From Caenorhabditis remanei (taxonomy: Eukaryota > Nematoda > Chromadorea > Rhabditida > Rhabditidae), in the NCBI RefSeq assembly GCF_010183535.1, contig NC_071329.1, positions 18,056,879 to 18,120,878 of the forward strand: a stretch of 64,000 nt of DNA, written 5' to 3'. How positions within the stretch are numbered: the stretch's first letter is position 1; every line of letters begins with the position of its first letter. Positions 24,420 to 36,109 of this stretch are shown piece by piece. Position numbers and translations under genes: made by a program. The notes under the pieces were generated by a model, which was not told where the DNA came from, did no database searches, and saw only the letters and a program-made list of their open reading frames with translations.

Positions 24420-26222
24420 TGGGACATGAAAAAGAGTCAAAACTTTTTGTGGTGTGCGAACAGGATGAGAACATCCCTCCCAGATGCCAAGCTATAATCT
24501 CTGGGAAAATCCCGGATGTGTCGAATCAAAACGATACTTTCATTGTTTCCGATCTTAATAGAGAAACGGAGGAGCTATACTCAATAAGCAATGTACTCTC
24601 AACCATGAATATCTTGGGACAAGTCGCTTTGAAAATCTACAACCCAGGAAATTCAGAACTGAAATTGAGAAAGAATATGAAAATTGCTCAGGCAGAGTTC
24701 TTCAGAGAACATACTGTACCAAAGCAACCAATGATAAGTACAATCAATCAAAAACCAGACGGAAACCCGGAGAGACTAATGTCAAGAAAAGAGGAAGGAG
24801 AACTTCTTCTGAAAAAGCTAAACTTGAAAGAATCAAGTCTCTCCGAAACAGCCATCAAACAAGTAGAAAAACTTATAAAAAGATATCCGGAAGCTTTTGT
24901 CGGGAGTGATGGGAAAATCGGCAAATTTTGAGGAAAAACTCAACATTATATTGAGTTGAATGATAATCATAAAATTCCTCAAACAAGACCATACCGACTA
25001 AGTCCGGAACAAAAAGAGAAACTGGAGAGAGAACTTGAAAAAATGAGAAGAAATGACCTCATTGAAGAGTCAACATCTCCGTACACATCTCCAATACTAA
25101 TGGTACCAAAACCAAATGGAGATACTCGGATTGTAATTGACTACAGAAAACTGAATTTGATTACAAGACCAAGAACATACATCATGCCTCACACCACGGA
25201 TGTGACGGAAGATGCATCTAGAGGAAAAATTTTCTCAGTGTTTGATATCTGTCAAGGATTTCATCACATAAGGATGTACGAACCTCACAAAGAAAGAACG
25301 GTCTTCTGTTGTCACTTAGGTGTATTTCACTACAAATACATGCCTATGGGATTAAAAGGCAGTCCTGATACATTTTAGAGAGCAATGTCTGAGGTGGCAA
25401 GACAATTTTCAGGAACACTAATCCTGTATGTTGATGACCTCACAGTGGTTTCTGACAATGAGGAACAACATATTGCGGATCTTGAAGAATTTTTCAAACT
25501 CATGATTAAGATGGGATTGAAACTGAAAGCAGAAAAAAGCCAAATTGGCAGAAACAGAATCAAACTTCTGGGATTCGTTATTGAAAACCGAACAATCCAG
25601 CCCAGCGGAGAAAAAACGGAAGCTATCAGAAACTTCCCCATTCCAAAGAATGTCAGTGAAGTAAAATCATTTCTAGGAATGAGTGGATACTTCCGAAGAT
25701 TCATAAAAGACTATGCAATTCTTGCAAAACCCCTTACAGCATTAACTCAAAAGGAGAATAGCTTCAAATGGGGTCCAGAACAACAAAAAGCGTTGGATAT
25801 GATCAAAGATAAATTGATCAGTCCGCCGAATCTCCCAACTCCAGATATGAACGGAGATTTCGAGATGCATACAGATGCGTCCAAGATTGGAATTGCGGCC
25901 ATACTATTCCAAAAACAAGAAAATCAATTAAAAGTAGTGTCATACGCCAGCAGACCAACTACTAAAGTTGAACAGAGATATCCACCAATCGAGCTGGAAT
26001 CACTAGCTATCACTTGGGGATTAACCCACTATCGACCATACATTTTCGGAAGAAAAGTGAAGGTCGTAACAGATCATCAACCTCTCAAAGCACTTCTTCA
26101 TAGAAAAGAAAATAATATGAGTGGTAGATTGATGAGACATGAAGCTATCATACAACAGTATGACGTCGAAATCGTCTACAGACCAGGACGAGAAAATCAT
26201 GTCGCAGATGCTCTGTCGAGAC
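24420..26222 (+). pseudogene. Reverse transcriptase and RNase H segment of pol
   Basis: Continuation of the retroelement frame after the 23504 insertion. A linker precedes RT blocks: RPYRLSPEQKEKLE, then SPYTSPILMVPKPNG, then ILYVDDLTV with the catalytic YVDD at about 25427-25438. A thumb/connection region follows (SFLGMSGYFRRFIKDYA). RNase H has EMHTDASKIGIAAILF, IELESLAITW and VVTDHQPLKALL. Two in-frame stops, TGA at 24929-24931 and TAG at 25376-25378, inactivate it. The second lies where related proteins usually read DTFQRAM, so a single CAG to TAG change is likely. The segment ends at LSR, where the next insertion sits. Confidence 0.85.
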
Positions 26223-26799
26223 CAGGCTTGGTCGGGAAAAACTTTTCGGGAAAATCGGGAACAAAAAAATTTCCCGAAACTTTTTTTCGGGAAATCGGGA
26301 ACCCGAAAAATTTCCCGAAAAATATTTTCGGGAAATCGGGTTCCCGGTTTTTTTCCCGACATTTTTTTTCGGGAAAATCGGGAATTTTTCGAGAAATTCG
26401 AGAATTTTTGAAAACGAACATTTAATGACTCAAAAATGCATATTTTTCCACATTTTTTATTTTCATCATCAATGCTAGCAATAAAAACTTATTCAATAAC
26501 AAAAAGATCGTTTGTTGAGGTTGGAACCCCATCAATCTCCCGTTTTTCTGAAGAAACATCTCTCAGCGCTCAATAACTTTCTATTATCAAAACAGTTTTT
26601 GGCCACGAGAACATACGTTTTGCTTCTGAATTCGTTGCTGGAGGGCTCAAATACTCATGATATACGGGAAAGAGACAGAAATGAGGAAAATTTTAGCAAC
26701 AAGCGATAAAAAAATTGTTCCCGATTTTCCCGGAGTTTTTCGGGAAATTTCTCGTCGGGAAAAAATTCCCGACTTTTTTTTCGGGAAATTTCCCGTCGG
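26223..26799. mobile_element. hAT-like element with TTCGGGAAA repeats, one end lost
   Basis: The left end is CAGGCTTGGTCGGGAAA, the same terminus as the element at 15811. Arms are iterated TTCCCGAAA/TTCGGGAA palindromes around an AT-rich centre of about 290 bp. The expected right terminus and 8-bp repeat of GTCGAGAC are absent. Only a GTCGG remnant remains before retroelement coding resumes, so the right end looks deleted. It shifts the pol frame. Confidence 0.65.
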
Positions 26800-28244
26800 A
26801 TAGAATTGTGGCAAGCATCGAGGGAAAACCACCTAAAGATACTTGGACATTTGAAGATTGGAAAAGAATTCAAAATCTCAATCCACATATTCAAGAAATT
26901 AAGAAAAGCTTACTCTATGACAAACTATCAGTCAGAGTATGGAATATTTATGCAAAATACATCATGATCGATGGAGTTGTGCACATGAAATCTTCAAATG
27001 AAGGAAAACCACTAGTATTACTGGACGAAAAAGTTCCAGAACTAGATGAATTTATTATGGCTGTCCATAATAGCATTGGCCATGCAGCCAGCGAAAAAAC
27101 AAAAACGGCTATCAGCAAAATTGCCGTTTGGAATAAAATGAAACAAAGAATAACCAATGTCGTTAGCAAGTGCAAAACTTGCCAGATGCGAAAACATGCT
27201 CCAGAAAAGAGATTTAATATCCCAATGGGAAAATGGGAAATTCCATCCCGCCCATTTGAGAGAATACACCTGGATGTAATTGGGCCACTAAAAGAAACAA
27301 AAGAGGGCAACCAATACTTCATTGCAGCAGTAGATGCATTTTCAAAATTCGCTGTGGTCAAAGCGACACCAAACCAAACAAGCGAAACATCTGTCAAATT
27401 TTTGATGGAAAATATTGTTGGAATTCATGGAATCCCATTGCAGATCGTAACTGATCAAGGAAGAAACTTTATTTCCCAAACCTTCAAGGAAATAAGTGAA
27501 ATTCTTCAGATAAAACAAACATTGACTCCAGCATATCACCATGCATCGAATGGAATGGTGGAGAGATTCAATCGAACATTGGAAGAAATGTTAACTTGCA
27601 CAGCAAGAAAACCAGAAAACTTTGATGACTGGGACAGAAAACTGCCAGTTGTAGTTCATGCATACAATGAAAATATACATTCCTCGAGCGGATACGCTCC
27701 AGAACAGGTAATCTTTGGAAGAAGAACTATTGCCCCAATGGACTTGGTGGTAGAAACTCTTCAACCGAAATACACTGATGAAAAAGACTTGGTTGATTCC
27801 ATAACTGAAGCAATAAGAGAATGTCACAAGGACGTCTATGAACGCCTACAAGAAAGTCAACGACTTTCGAAAACGTTCTATGACGAACACGTCAAAACAA
27901 GACCCCAGGAATTAAACCCTGGAGATAAGGTCCTAATCAGACTATTCACAAGAGGCAAGCTGGAGAATCAATATTCCGAGCCAGTGGAAGTTGTGGCAAC
28001 AACAGCAACAACTGCGACAATCAAAAATCAAAAAGGACGGATGGAATCGATCCACAAAAATCGTCTGAAGAAGCTTATGGAAGAGGTGGCAACCAGTGGA
28101 CAACTGCAAGACGGTCAGCCAGAAAAGCCGAAAGATCAACAACGTCGTGACAGCGAACAGCCGGTGGCAAAGGAAGCAACCAGGGGATCGAGTAACCAGC
28201 AATTGCGACGAAGCCGCAGACTTCAAGGCAAGCCAGAGGATTAG
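26800..28244 (+). pseudogene. Integrase segment of the retroelement
   Basis: No stop interrupts this part. An H2C2 zinc domain (HNSIGHAA ... CKTCQMRK) is followed by a DDE core: HLDVIGPL, then LQIVTDQGRNFISQT, and the glutamate in GMVERFNRTLEEML. The C-terminal region has PGDKVLIRL and a GPY/F-like fold region, then a glutamine- and arginine-rich tail. The stop at 28242-28244 is 65 nt before the LTR. No separate env-like frame follows integrase, which matters for the unusual domain order. Confidence 0.88.
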
Positions 28245-28309
28245 TAAATTAAATTTTCTTTTGTCAAGTTATTGTTACTCGGGACGAGTCTCGAAAAAAA
28301 GGAGGGGGA

Positions 28310-28741
28310 TGTAGAGTAATCATAATCTTATGTAACTTGATGAAATTTAAATTGTACTGATAACCACAATCTGATGTAACTTGATGAAATCTAAATTGTA
28401 CTGATAACCACATATATATAAGTTATAGCCGACTCCCTTCAGGGGTCGCCGACCATTTTATTCTGTCTCTATTTTATCAACTATCACTTATTTCTTTTCT
28501 TACTTTATCTTTCTTTTTTCTTAATAAATTAGTAATCTGAATGCTAATGGTATTCTGTCCTCTAAAAACGCTAATTACCGCTACACAATACTTAAAGAGG
28601 GAAATCTGATTGAACTTCTCCTCTTCTTCCCACGGGAAGAAGGGAGACTCAGAACCACTCTTGATTGGATAGAAACTCCGATCACAACAATATGAAGCTG
28701 CGGACAAAACTCTTATTGTAAGCTGCCATCAGCTTCTGACA
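28310..28741 (+). repeat. 3' LTR of the retroelement
   Basis: 432 bp, beginning TGTAGAGTAATC right after an A/G-rich polypurine tract and ending TTCTGACA (TG...CA). U3 holds a 44-bp direct duplication with two mismatches (28324-28367 and 28368-28411). A TATATATAAG box follows at about 28413, and AATAAA at 28523-28528 is a likely polyadenylation signal. No partner 5' LTR lies upstream in the window. Confidence 0.75.
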
Positions 28742-28960
28742 CGGTTTTTGTGGAATTCTAATTTTTGAACACCGTCAAAGTTGAAACTCAATCACCCATT
28801 ATGATAGAATCGTAGCGGTGGGAACAGTGACAAAAGATTGGTGCAGATAGTTACTTGACACTTTTGATCTACGAAATCTTTACTGTAAAAGTTATATACA
28901 ACTTTCATATACTGGCTGTCTATGTTCTTTCCAAAACAAAAAACCGAAAAAGATTTCCGA

Positions 28961-29030
28961 CCTGGAGGGAACGAACTCACTACCCCGTGGGTGAGAGTCA
29001 TCTGCGTAGACCGCTACACCAAATACGCGC
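28961..29030 (-). ncRNA. tRNA-derived SINE-like segment
   Basis: Reverse copy of the segment at 44161-44232. A perfect A box TGGTGTAGCGG (29011-29021 reversed) is followed by a B-box-like AGTTCGTTCCC. Its presence in several repeats indicates a repeat-borne pol III promoter rather than a tRNA gene. Confidence 0.45.
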
Positions 29031-29075
29031 GGCCGGGGCGCTCTCGAGAGTGCAGTCAAGAAACGCCGAGTCAGT

Positions 29076-29411
29076 CATACTTGCAAATTTACGGCCCGGC
29101 CCGGGCCGATAGAGAATTTTCAAGGCCCGGCCCGGTTTCAAAAAAAGGTACCTATTTTTTACCAAATTTTCTGAATTTTTTTGAAAATTTACATTAAAAA
29201 CTTCAATTTTTTGATGAATATCTATCTTTTGATTGAATTCTGAAGTATAGTCAAAAATTCGACATTTTTGGGAAAAAATTCAAAAAAATTCAAAAAAATT
29301 CAAATTTTCGTTCAAATTTTCAGTTCAAATTTTTCAGCCGGGCCTTCGGGCCGGGCCGGGCCTTGGAAATTCTCGTCACGGCCCGGCCCGGCCCGGCCCG
29401 TTGCAAGTATG
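29076..29411. mobile_element. hAT-like MITE, 8-bp TSD GAGTCAGT
   Basis: A 336-bp element with ends CATACTTGCAA and TTGCAAGTATG, flanked by exact duplications GAGTCAGT (29068-29075 and 29412-29419). The empty site is visible in the related repeat at 44101-44125 (reverse of GAGTCAGTAGTATC). Arms are built of GGCCC/GGGCC units like 21194-21589. Confidence 0.85.
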
Positions 29412-29904
29412 GAGTCAGTAGTATCAGGTTGATATTTTGTGCTTTCTACCACCCTGTCGGGACACACCTTTTCTGAACGCTTTCTACTGTTGAAACCGAC
29501 ATCGTCTCCAGAAGACGTCAATTTTGATATTTTTGAAAAATTAAAAGTTCGGGCATCATCTAAGGGAAATTTTCTATCTATCTATATAGGTTTCATAAAA
29601 ATTGGTCCACTACGGAGGGAGTTATGATCGGCGACAAATAAACGGACACACGGATCTGTTGAATATTATTAGTAATAAAGAGTAAAACCTAGCGTCCCCC
29701 GCCTTCCGCCGAGCTCCGCTAGAAGGGGCTTCGCCCTTGCGCAGTGCCCAGCAAGCTTTGAATTTTTGTTCTACGACCATTTTGAAGCAAGTTAATTGAC
29801 TTTTTTAATTTTATGTGATCCAAGCAAGCAAAATTTCATAAGCTTTCAAATGGTAGTAAAATGAAGTCTGTACGACAATTTTGAGCCGAGTTAGAAAAAA
29901 TTTA

Positions 29905-31060
29905 AAATTTAGACCAGCCAGAGAATCGAACCAAAAACCCCCCAGCGACGCACCACATCACACAGGTTGTTCGCGAATAGGCGCGTTACGGATGCGAATC
30001 TTGTGCGGAGTCTTTACGGATCCGTAACGACGCTTCTCGCGATAGGTCGTTCGCACACGACTCGTATTCCCCATTCGCACACGGACCGTTTATGGATGTC
30101 CAATTTTTCTATCGACTGTGCGCGCACGGCTCGGATACGAGATCGCGTGAGGATGGTTTACGACGTCCTACTGAGCGGCTCTGATTGCTTTCGCAAACGG
30201 ATCGTATATGGATGATTGGACTAACTTTTTCTCTCGCGGCCAGCTCGGTTTTTATTTTTATTTTGAATTTTTTTCCCTATTTTTTCACAAATTTCTTTGA
30301 TTTTCTTAATTTTTCATGGTTTTTCAGGTTGATAAAATAACTGGAGTCCGATTCTGATAAAATGGACAACAATTTTGTTGAGGTTTGTCAATCGGCGACC
30401 TATAAATACAGTATAGGACTTACATTTTTCAGAGAAGTGTCGGATATTCACATCAATGAACAAGGAGCCGGAAGTTCAATATTTTTCGATAAATTATGCA
30501 GAAACAATCTACTTTCAAGCAGTTTTTCGGTGAGTGAGCGATTTATTTCCAGATAAAAATGAGAAAAATAAATTTTCAGAGCATCAAGTGTTGGCTTGGC
30601 GGAACCGGAAGGAGGGGCAACTACAAAAGGATTTTGGTTTCAAAAATGAACAGAATTATGGATATTGGCACAAAATCGACACAAATCGACAAAAAATTAG
30701 GAATGTTTCATTAAATTTTATATTAGTTTTTTGTTGACTTTTCTATCTTTCGTTCTTGAATTTTTAATTGTTTAAATGATTTCTTTTCTGAAATAAACGT
30801 GTCATTATAAAAAGCTTTTTTGCTTTGAAAACCAAGAAAAATGGGAAGGGGAGGGCAGGGAGAGCAACCATAAATGAACGGATCGCGCACGGACCCGATA
30901 CGACGTTCGCAAACGGGTCGGTTATGGATCCATAACGAGTCTTTTTTTCGGTACCGATATAGACCATGCGCGATCGTCCGAAGCATCCGTAACGGATCGT
31001 TTGCGAACGACCTGTGCACTGCCACTGAGCCACACACTCGCTGGTGTGTAGTCACCCAGA
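29905..31060 (-). ncRNA. tRNA-like sequence split by an insertion
   Basis: On the minus strand a perfect A box TGGCTCAGTGG lies near 31022-31032. Past the 29963-31014 insertion come GTGGTGCGTCGCTGG and a B box GGTTCGATTC (about 29924-29933). With the insert removed, A-to-B spacing is tRNA-like. It may be a tRNA gene relic or a tRNA-derived repeat. No cloverleaf was checked. Confidence 0.35.
29963..31014. mobile_element. CAGGT...ACCTG element with GTTCGCAAAC repeats
   Basis: A 1052-bp insertion; the ends are CAGGTTGTTCGCGAA and TTTGCGAACGACCTG, one mismatch in the second arm half. Subterminal regions carry repeated ACGGATC and GTTCGCAAACGG motifs. No exact 8-bp duplication was found, so hAT membership is by end similarity only. 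The centre (30240-30760) is AT-rich with no recognised protein. Confidence 0.55.
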
Positions 31061-31171
31061 TGGCGTTTAAGTGGTGGGAAGAGGCACGCTTGCTTCGACT
31101 CGACCAGTCGTCTCCTTTCAAAAACGTTCTTCAAAGTTTGGGACCCTATAACTCGGGTCAAAATTAATATT

Positions 31172-33840
31172 TTTAATCTGTTTTTTTCTCCCCCTAAATA
31201 ATTTTCCTGGCTAATACATATCATAAAACCATATTAGCCGGACACAAGACACTCCAGAGCTAAACGATATAAGCGAAAAACACGTTTTCTCCACAGCTCA
31301 GCTCCCACTGGATCGTTTTGGCTGAAACTTGATTTTCCATTAGATAATTCCGATTTGACCAACATATCAAAAAATCAAAACAACTTTAGTACAAAAGTTT
31401 TTCAGGACAGCAAAAATAGCCAGGTGGGAGACTACGACAGTAATGCGTTTTTCCGTTTTTCTGCAGACCACCGGCCGTACCGGACGGGGGGTGATTCAAA
31501 TTATGAATTTGACGTAAAAAAGTGATTTCACGCCCAACATTACGTCTAGTCACCAATTTATATTTAAAAAATATCGGGTAGAACTCGAGATAATCGAGGT
31601 GAAGCAAAAAAAACTAAAAATCAAAAAACCGAAAAATTTCTCAAAATAAAAAGTTGCCTCCATTCTATCGATTATAACTCGTTTAGAAGTATGGAATCTC
31701 AAAAAGGGGGTTCTTAATAAAAGGTTGCCCCGAAAAATTCCTATCTTTTAAAAAAATAAAATAAATTTTTTCGAGAATCGGAAAAGTTATTAATGGTTGA
31801 ATTTGGGGACAAAAAAATCGACATTTTTTGTTGTTTTTTTTGCCGAATTTTAAGCAGAACTCTGCTCTTTTTGAATCCAGAAATATGGATTTTGGCAAAA
31901 AGCAAGAAAAAGTTATTAGCTAAGAAGCTAAAAAAGAATTATTGAAAAATATAAAGTTTGAACAAAGTTACACTGGCAAAACTGAAAAACAAAATTATCT
32001 ACACGCGCATAAGCCCCGCCCACTTTTTTTGGCCCAGCCATACCTACTACCCATTGGGAAAGAAGGTGGTGGACTAGCGTCCCCCGCCTGCCGGCGGGCT
32101 CCGCTAGGTGGGGCTACGCCCCACGCGCAGTGCTTAGCAAGCTTTGAATTTTTGTTCTACGACCATTTTGAAGCAAGTTATGAGCGTTTTTCTATTTTAT
32201 GTGACCCAAGCAAGCAGAATTTCTTTAGCTTTCGAAAGGTAGTAAAACCAAGTCTGTACGACAATTTTGAGCCGAGTTATAAGGTTTTGAAGTATAGAGG
32301 CTGGGGTACCGCGAGGCGCGAAGCTTCTGAAGTTTATCAGTGGGTTATCACCCTGTGGGGACACATCTGAAACCCACCACGGCAAAATTATAAATCTACC
32401 ACCCTGTGGGGACACATATGACGTCATGGCAATATTCTGATTTTATTTAACTGATGGTCACAGGACCACAGGTGCTTTCATGGTTTCCAGGCTCTTCATG
32501 AGTTTCAGGGCCTGCGGCTCCGGGCCTCCGGCCCTGTTCTCCCAGGTTTTTAAGAGTTTCAGGGCCTGCGGTCCTGGTCCAGAGTATAACCGGGCCTTCG
32601 GCTCTGTTTCCCCATGTTAATAATGATTCCCGGGTCTTCAAAAGCAAATGAGAAAAAAGCGCCAAACGCGCCCCAGCCCGAAAACCCAGTGCAAAAGTTG
32701 TTTTCTCCTCAGCTCAGCTCCCACCGGGCCGATTTTGCTGAAACTTAGATATTCCATTAGATAATTCCGAGTTGACCAACATATCAAAAAAGCAAAACAT
32801 TTTTAGTGGAAAAATTTTTCAGTGCGGGCCAAAAACCCCTAAAAAACAGCCTCCTGAACATTTTTTTCACTAAAAGTATTACAAATTTTATATCAGTTTG
32901 TTCAGATTTTTTTTCTACGTCATATATTTTCGTCAAAACCATCAATTTCCCAAAACTACGCGCGCTACAGGCGCCGGAAGAAATGAGCGGAAGCGGTCGG
33001 CAAGTCGTCTTTTTTGGGTGTTTTTCGTGTTTGACGGGGTGTCCTGAGAAAACGGCGGCTCTGATCAAAAATCTTTTTATTTTACTGCTTTCCCCGGGTA
33101 ATTTTACATATGCTTGTCAAGTTTCAAGTGAAATTCTATAATACAACTCGAGATGTAAGAAGAAAAGTGAAAAAATCAAGAATTTTCAAGCCAAAAAAAT
33201 GAATTTTACTTATCACCTTATCACTCAGCGCTCCGTAAAGATACGATCACGAAATTTTCCAGAAAGGAGAGTCCACAAATTTGGTATCTACCAAAAAAAT
33301 AATCTTGGAAAAAGGTTAAAAATGAAGAAAGTTATTAACGATGAAACAAAGGGACATCTTTTCTGAGTTTTTGGAGTTTTTTCACTTTCCGGTTTCTAAA
33401 AAAATTTTGAAAAGAGATATTCGAATAATTTTTTATTCTCCACTTAGCCACGGTCTTCCTCTAAAAAGCTATATACTTTTGGCAGTCATAGGTGTCAAAA
33501 TAATCCCACACCAAGCGGGGAAAGTGAAAAAAAAACTATTAAAAAACACAATTTTTTGAAACCGAAAAAAATGACTTTCACTCTACGGTTTATAGCTCCG
33601 CCACCAATAATGGTATGATGACAAAATTTTCCAAAAATGATGGGACAGCGAATTGCTAATCATCAAAAAAAAAATCTTGAAAAATGGTTAAAAATGAAGC
33701 AAGTTATTAACGATCAAACTTTGGGACAAAGCGAATCGACACGAAAACGGCATAGCCACGCCCCTTTTTTCGCCCCGCCCCCTCAATCTTCAACCCCCCA
33801 TACCAACGGGGTATTATTGAAGAGTTGGGGGAGGATATTA
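31172..33840. repeat. Right arm of 16-kb inverted composite
   Basis: Reverse copy of the 17701-21692 arm without its two nested elements, about 2.67 kb, ending GTTGGGGGAGGATATTATT. It shows what the left arm looked like before insertion, which validates the borders of the 20208 and 21194 elements. Confidence 0.75.
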
Positions 33841-33975
33841 TTAGTAAAGATAAAGATAAAGATAAAAATAAAGATTGTATAAAAAATAGTAAAAACAATA
33901 ATATAAATAAGGGAGTACAGTTTTTAAAACTTGAAAAATATTGACAAATATTTACACGAATTATAACGGGCGTCA

Positions 33976-36050
33976 TTAATTGCCTTCGACAATTTCGATT
34001 TCAAAAGTCGGATAAAGTGCTCCTTTTCTTTGTTGTCTCAGTTTTGTGATTTGCCCAGTGTATATTATGAGATCTCGTTTGTTGGCCATCGGAATTTTGA
34101 TTACATTTTTGTACTGCCTGTAAAATGGGTATTGTGTAATACTTTTTAAAAGATTCAGTTATAATGGTTTTGAAGTCGGAACGCTTAAAATATGAGAAAC
34201 ATTCCTCATGCTGTTCTTATAGAGTTTCAACGTTTTAAAGATACTCCAGGCAGTGTAGAAAGCTTTTCACCATTAAAGGCTGTTTTTAGCAATTTTCCAA
34301 TTAAAATTGCAGTTTTTCTTTATAAGTGGTGTGGAGCGCGATTTCCCAAAGTGGGCGGAGCAATCAAAAAGTTGTTATTTACAAAAATAAGCGTTTAGAT
34401 TTGATCTACTGAAAAGTGTAACTTTGAAAAGATTCGGACAGAAATAAAAGTTGCGACGGGACTCAAAGTAACACTTTTTCTAGCGGAGCTTGAAGCAATT
34501 TCAACCAATCTTATAGTGAGCCGATCTTATTCTATTAAAAACTTTGAAAAATATACCCACCGATGATCTGTATCGGGAACTGCTCCAAATTTCTCTTGAA
34601 TACTACTGACTGCGTCACGTGCTGTTTTTGTGTCTTTTTGAATCCAACTGAATCTTGTTCCCGTTTTTCTGTTTGATCCAATCCAATCCTGGAATTCCAT
34701 ATTTAAATTTTTTCTCTGAAAAACCGAATTTTTGTACCTCAATAAGTCGTACGGCATCCTCCATTGGGAAGTCAAGATATTCCAAAATAAGGATTTTGTT
34801 CTCAAAACTCATCATCCTGTATAGCAAAGAGTTGGCCAGAGGGCGGAACGGAGGGCAACAAAGTGATAGAACTGGGCAATTCTTTACCTGGAAAACATAT
34901 GCATTTGAATGCAACTATAAAGGTTATGGTAGCCTAGAATAAAGTTACAGTAGCCACGCATCTGATAAGGGTACCTATATGTGTTCCACTGATGAGGTGA
35001 TTAAAAGGTTACTGTATGCTCTCGACTGATAAATGCGATCATAAGTTTACGGTAGGGGCTCAGTAACGTTTCGGAAAGCTACCATACAGGTTACGGTAGG
35101 TTTTCAACTGCTAAACGTGATTATCAGGGATACGGTAAAATGACCTACCTCAGGGTTATCGAGGGTTTCAACAGATCCATCGGTCAGCATAATTTGCATT
35201 TTTGTTACAAACTCCAGGCTCAAGAATGAACGGAATGTCTCGTACGTATGGGAGAACATGGATAATATCTCAACAGACTGAGTGATGATGTGTTTGTCTC
35301 GGAACGTCACTGCATTTTCAAGAAGTCGTGGTGTACCAAGCAAAAATACATTATCTCTGACAACGGTCTGTTTTCTCACGTAAAACTTGACCATCTTCTC
35401 GTAAAGAATTTTGGGGGACAAGTCGATTTCGATGGTACATCTTCTTTTGTTTTTCCAATATACGATCATCTTAGTTTTGTTTTGCAGAACGACTTGTCTT
35501 TCTTCATACTCTTCAAAAATCCACTCTGTGTCATTGATTCCAAAAGATGACTCATTGATTGTCAATGTTTCAATGTGAAATGGGATGATGTTGTTGATAC
35601 GTCTAATTGATTGAACTTGACTTGACATTGTCTCTCTGAAAATTATTTTTAAGTAAATCAAATGTAAACCTTCATTTTTTGTAACTTATAACTTTTAGAT
35701 AGCTCCACTCACTTTTGAGAATATTATTGATTTAAAAGGAGGAGACGTTCTCACCTCTCCTCCTATAGCCTATCTTTAAAATCGCTTATCTCAAACGTGG
35801 GCGGAGCTATCAAAAAGTTAGCAACTACAAAAATGGACAGCTAGATTAAATCTACAAAATAAAAATAATATTGATCAATTATCTACATAAAATGACACCG
35901 TGACAAGCTCTTAATGTTTGTCAATTTTCAAATTTCTATTTTCACGGTGAAAAAAATAACTCACCGTGTTTTTACATTAAGATATCTTATGACACATTTT
36001 GTAGCCTCATATGACAATGGTATCGAGTTTTTAGTTTCAGTTATACTCAT
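33976..36050 (-). CDS. DUF3557-like nematode protein A, 330 aa, 5 exons
   Basis: Exons: 36050-35965, 35635-35149, 34887-34738, 34688-34561, 34117-33976, total 993 nt with no internal stop. It is a paralogue of 60765-62442: first exons are both 86 nt and junction phases match. Conserved pieces include PLSYEATKCVIRYL, PFHIETLTINESSF, ILYEKMVKFYV then LLGTPRLLE, DWIGSNRKTGTRF and the late KIPMANKRDLIIY. I assign the family from memory of Caenorhabditis DUF3557 proteins (related to F-box C proteins): SYxAxK start, PSxR...P repeat, W-x-G motif, hydrophobic end. No F-box, signal peptide or transmembrane helix is visible. Function unknown; such families are often ubiquitin-adaptor relatives and evolve fast. 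The last intron holds an R1 fragment (34330-34395). The ATG follows a TTTTTCAG acceptor by 6 nt. Confidence 0.75.
35655..35880. repeat. R1 half copies in intron 1 of DUF3557-like gene A
   Basis: A forward TAGATAGCTCCACTCACTTT block and a reverse GTGGGCGGAGCTATC block form a hairpin within intron 1. Confidence 0.6.
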
Positions 36051-36109
36051 GGTTTACCTGAAAAATCAATAATGGTGGGTCAGAAAGAAATCAAGAAAGA
36101 GGGGAGAAA

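Larger units (their letters stand above)
22036..28741 (+). mobile_element. Decayed LTR retroelement (Gypsy-like), 5' truncated
   Basis: One reading frame runs from the left break to 28244, allowing for two inserted elements and three in-frame stops, followed by a polypurine tract (28291-28309) and a 3' LTR. Domain order is env-like ectodomain, transmembrane helix, aspartic protease, reverse transcriptase, RNase H, integrase. The 5' LTR, primer site and any gag are missing, cut off at about 22036. Insertions at 23504 and 26223 split it. It is a dead copy. The RT/RNase H/IN order fits Ty3/Gypsy; the class of the N-terminal domain is less certain. Confidence 0.85.
28742..29699 (-). repeat. Dispersed repeat, inverted relative to 43858-44400
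   Basis: Carries, in reverse, AACACCGTCAAAGTTG, the tRNA-like segment, GTCAGTAGTATCAGG, CTCCAGAAGACGTC and the TAATAATATTCAACAG edge. The matching forward copy is 43858-44400; further copies are in the palindrome at 49037-51576. A hAT-like element (29076-29411) sits inside. Confidence 0.6.

Noticed and set aside
23500..24440. Spaced GGGCCACATGGCCC palindromes as a CRISPR-like array
   Set aside because: Units vary, spacers are irregular, and the borders are transposon ends in a eukaryotic genome.
29963..31014. 8-bp target duplication for the CAGGT...ACCTG element
   Set aside because: Flanks ACATCACA and TGCACTGC do not match, also when the borders are shifted by two bases.
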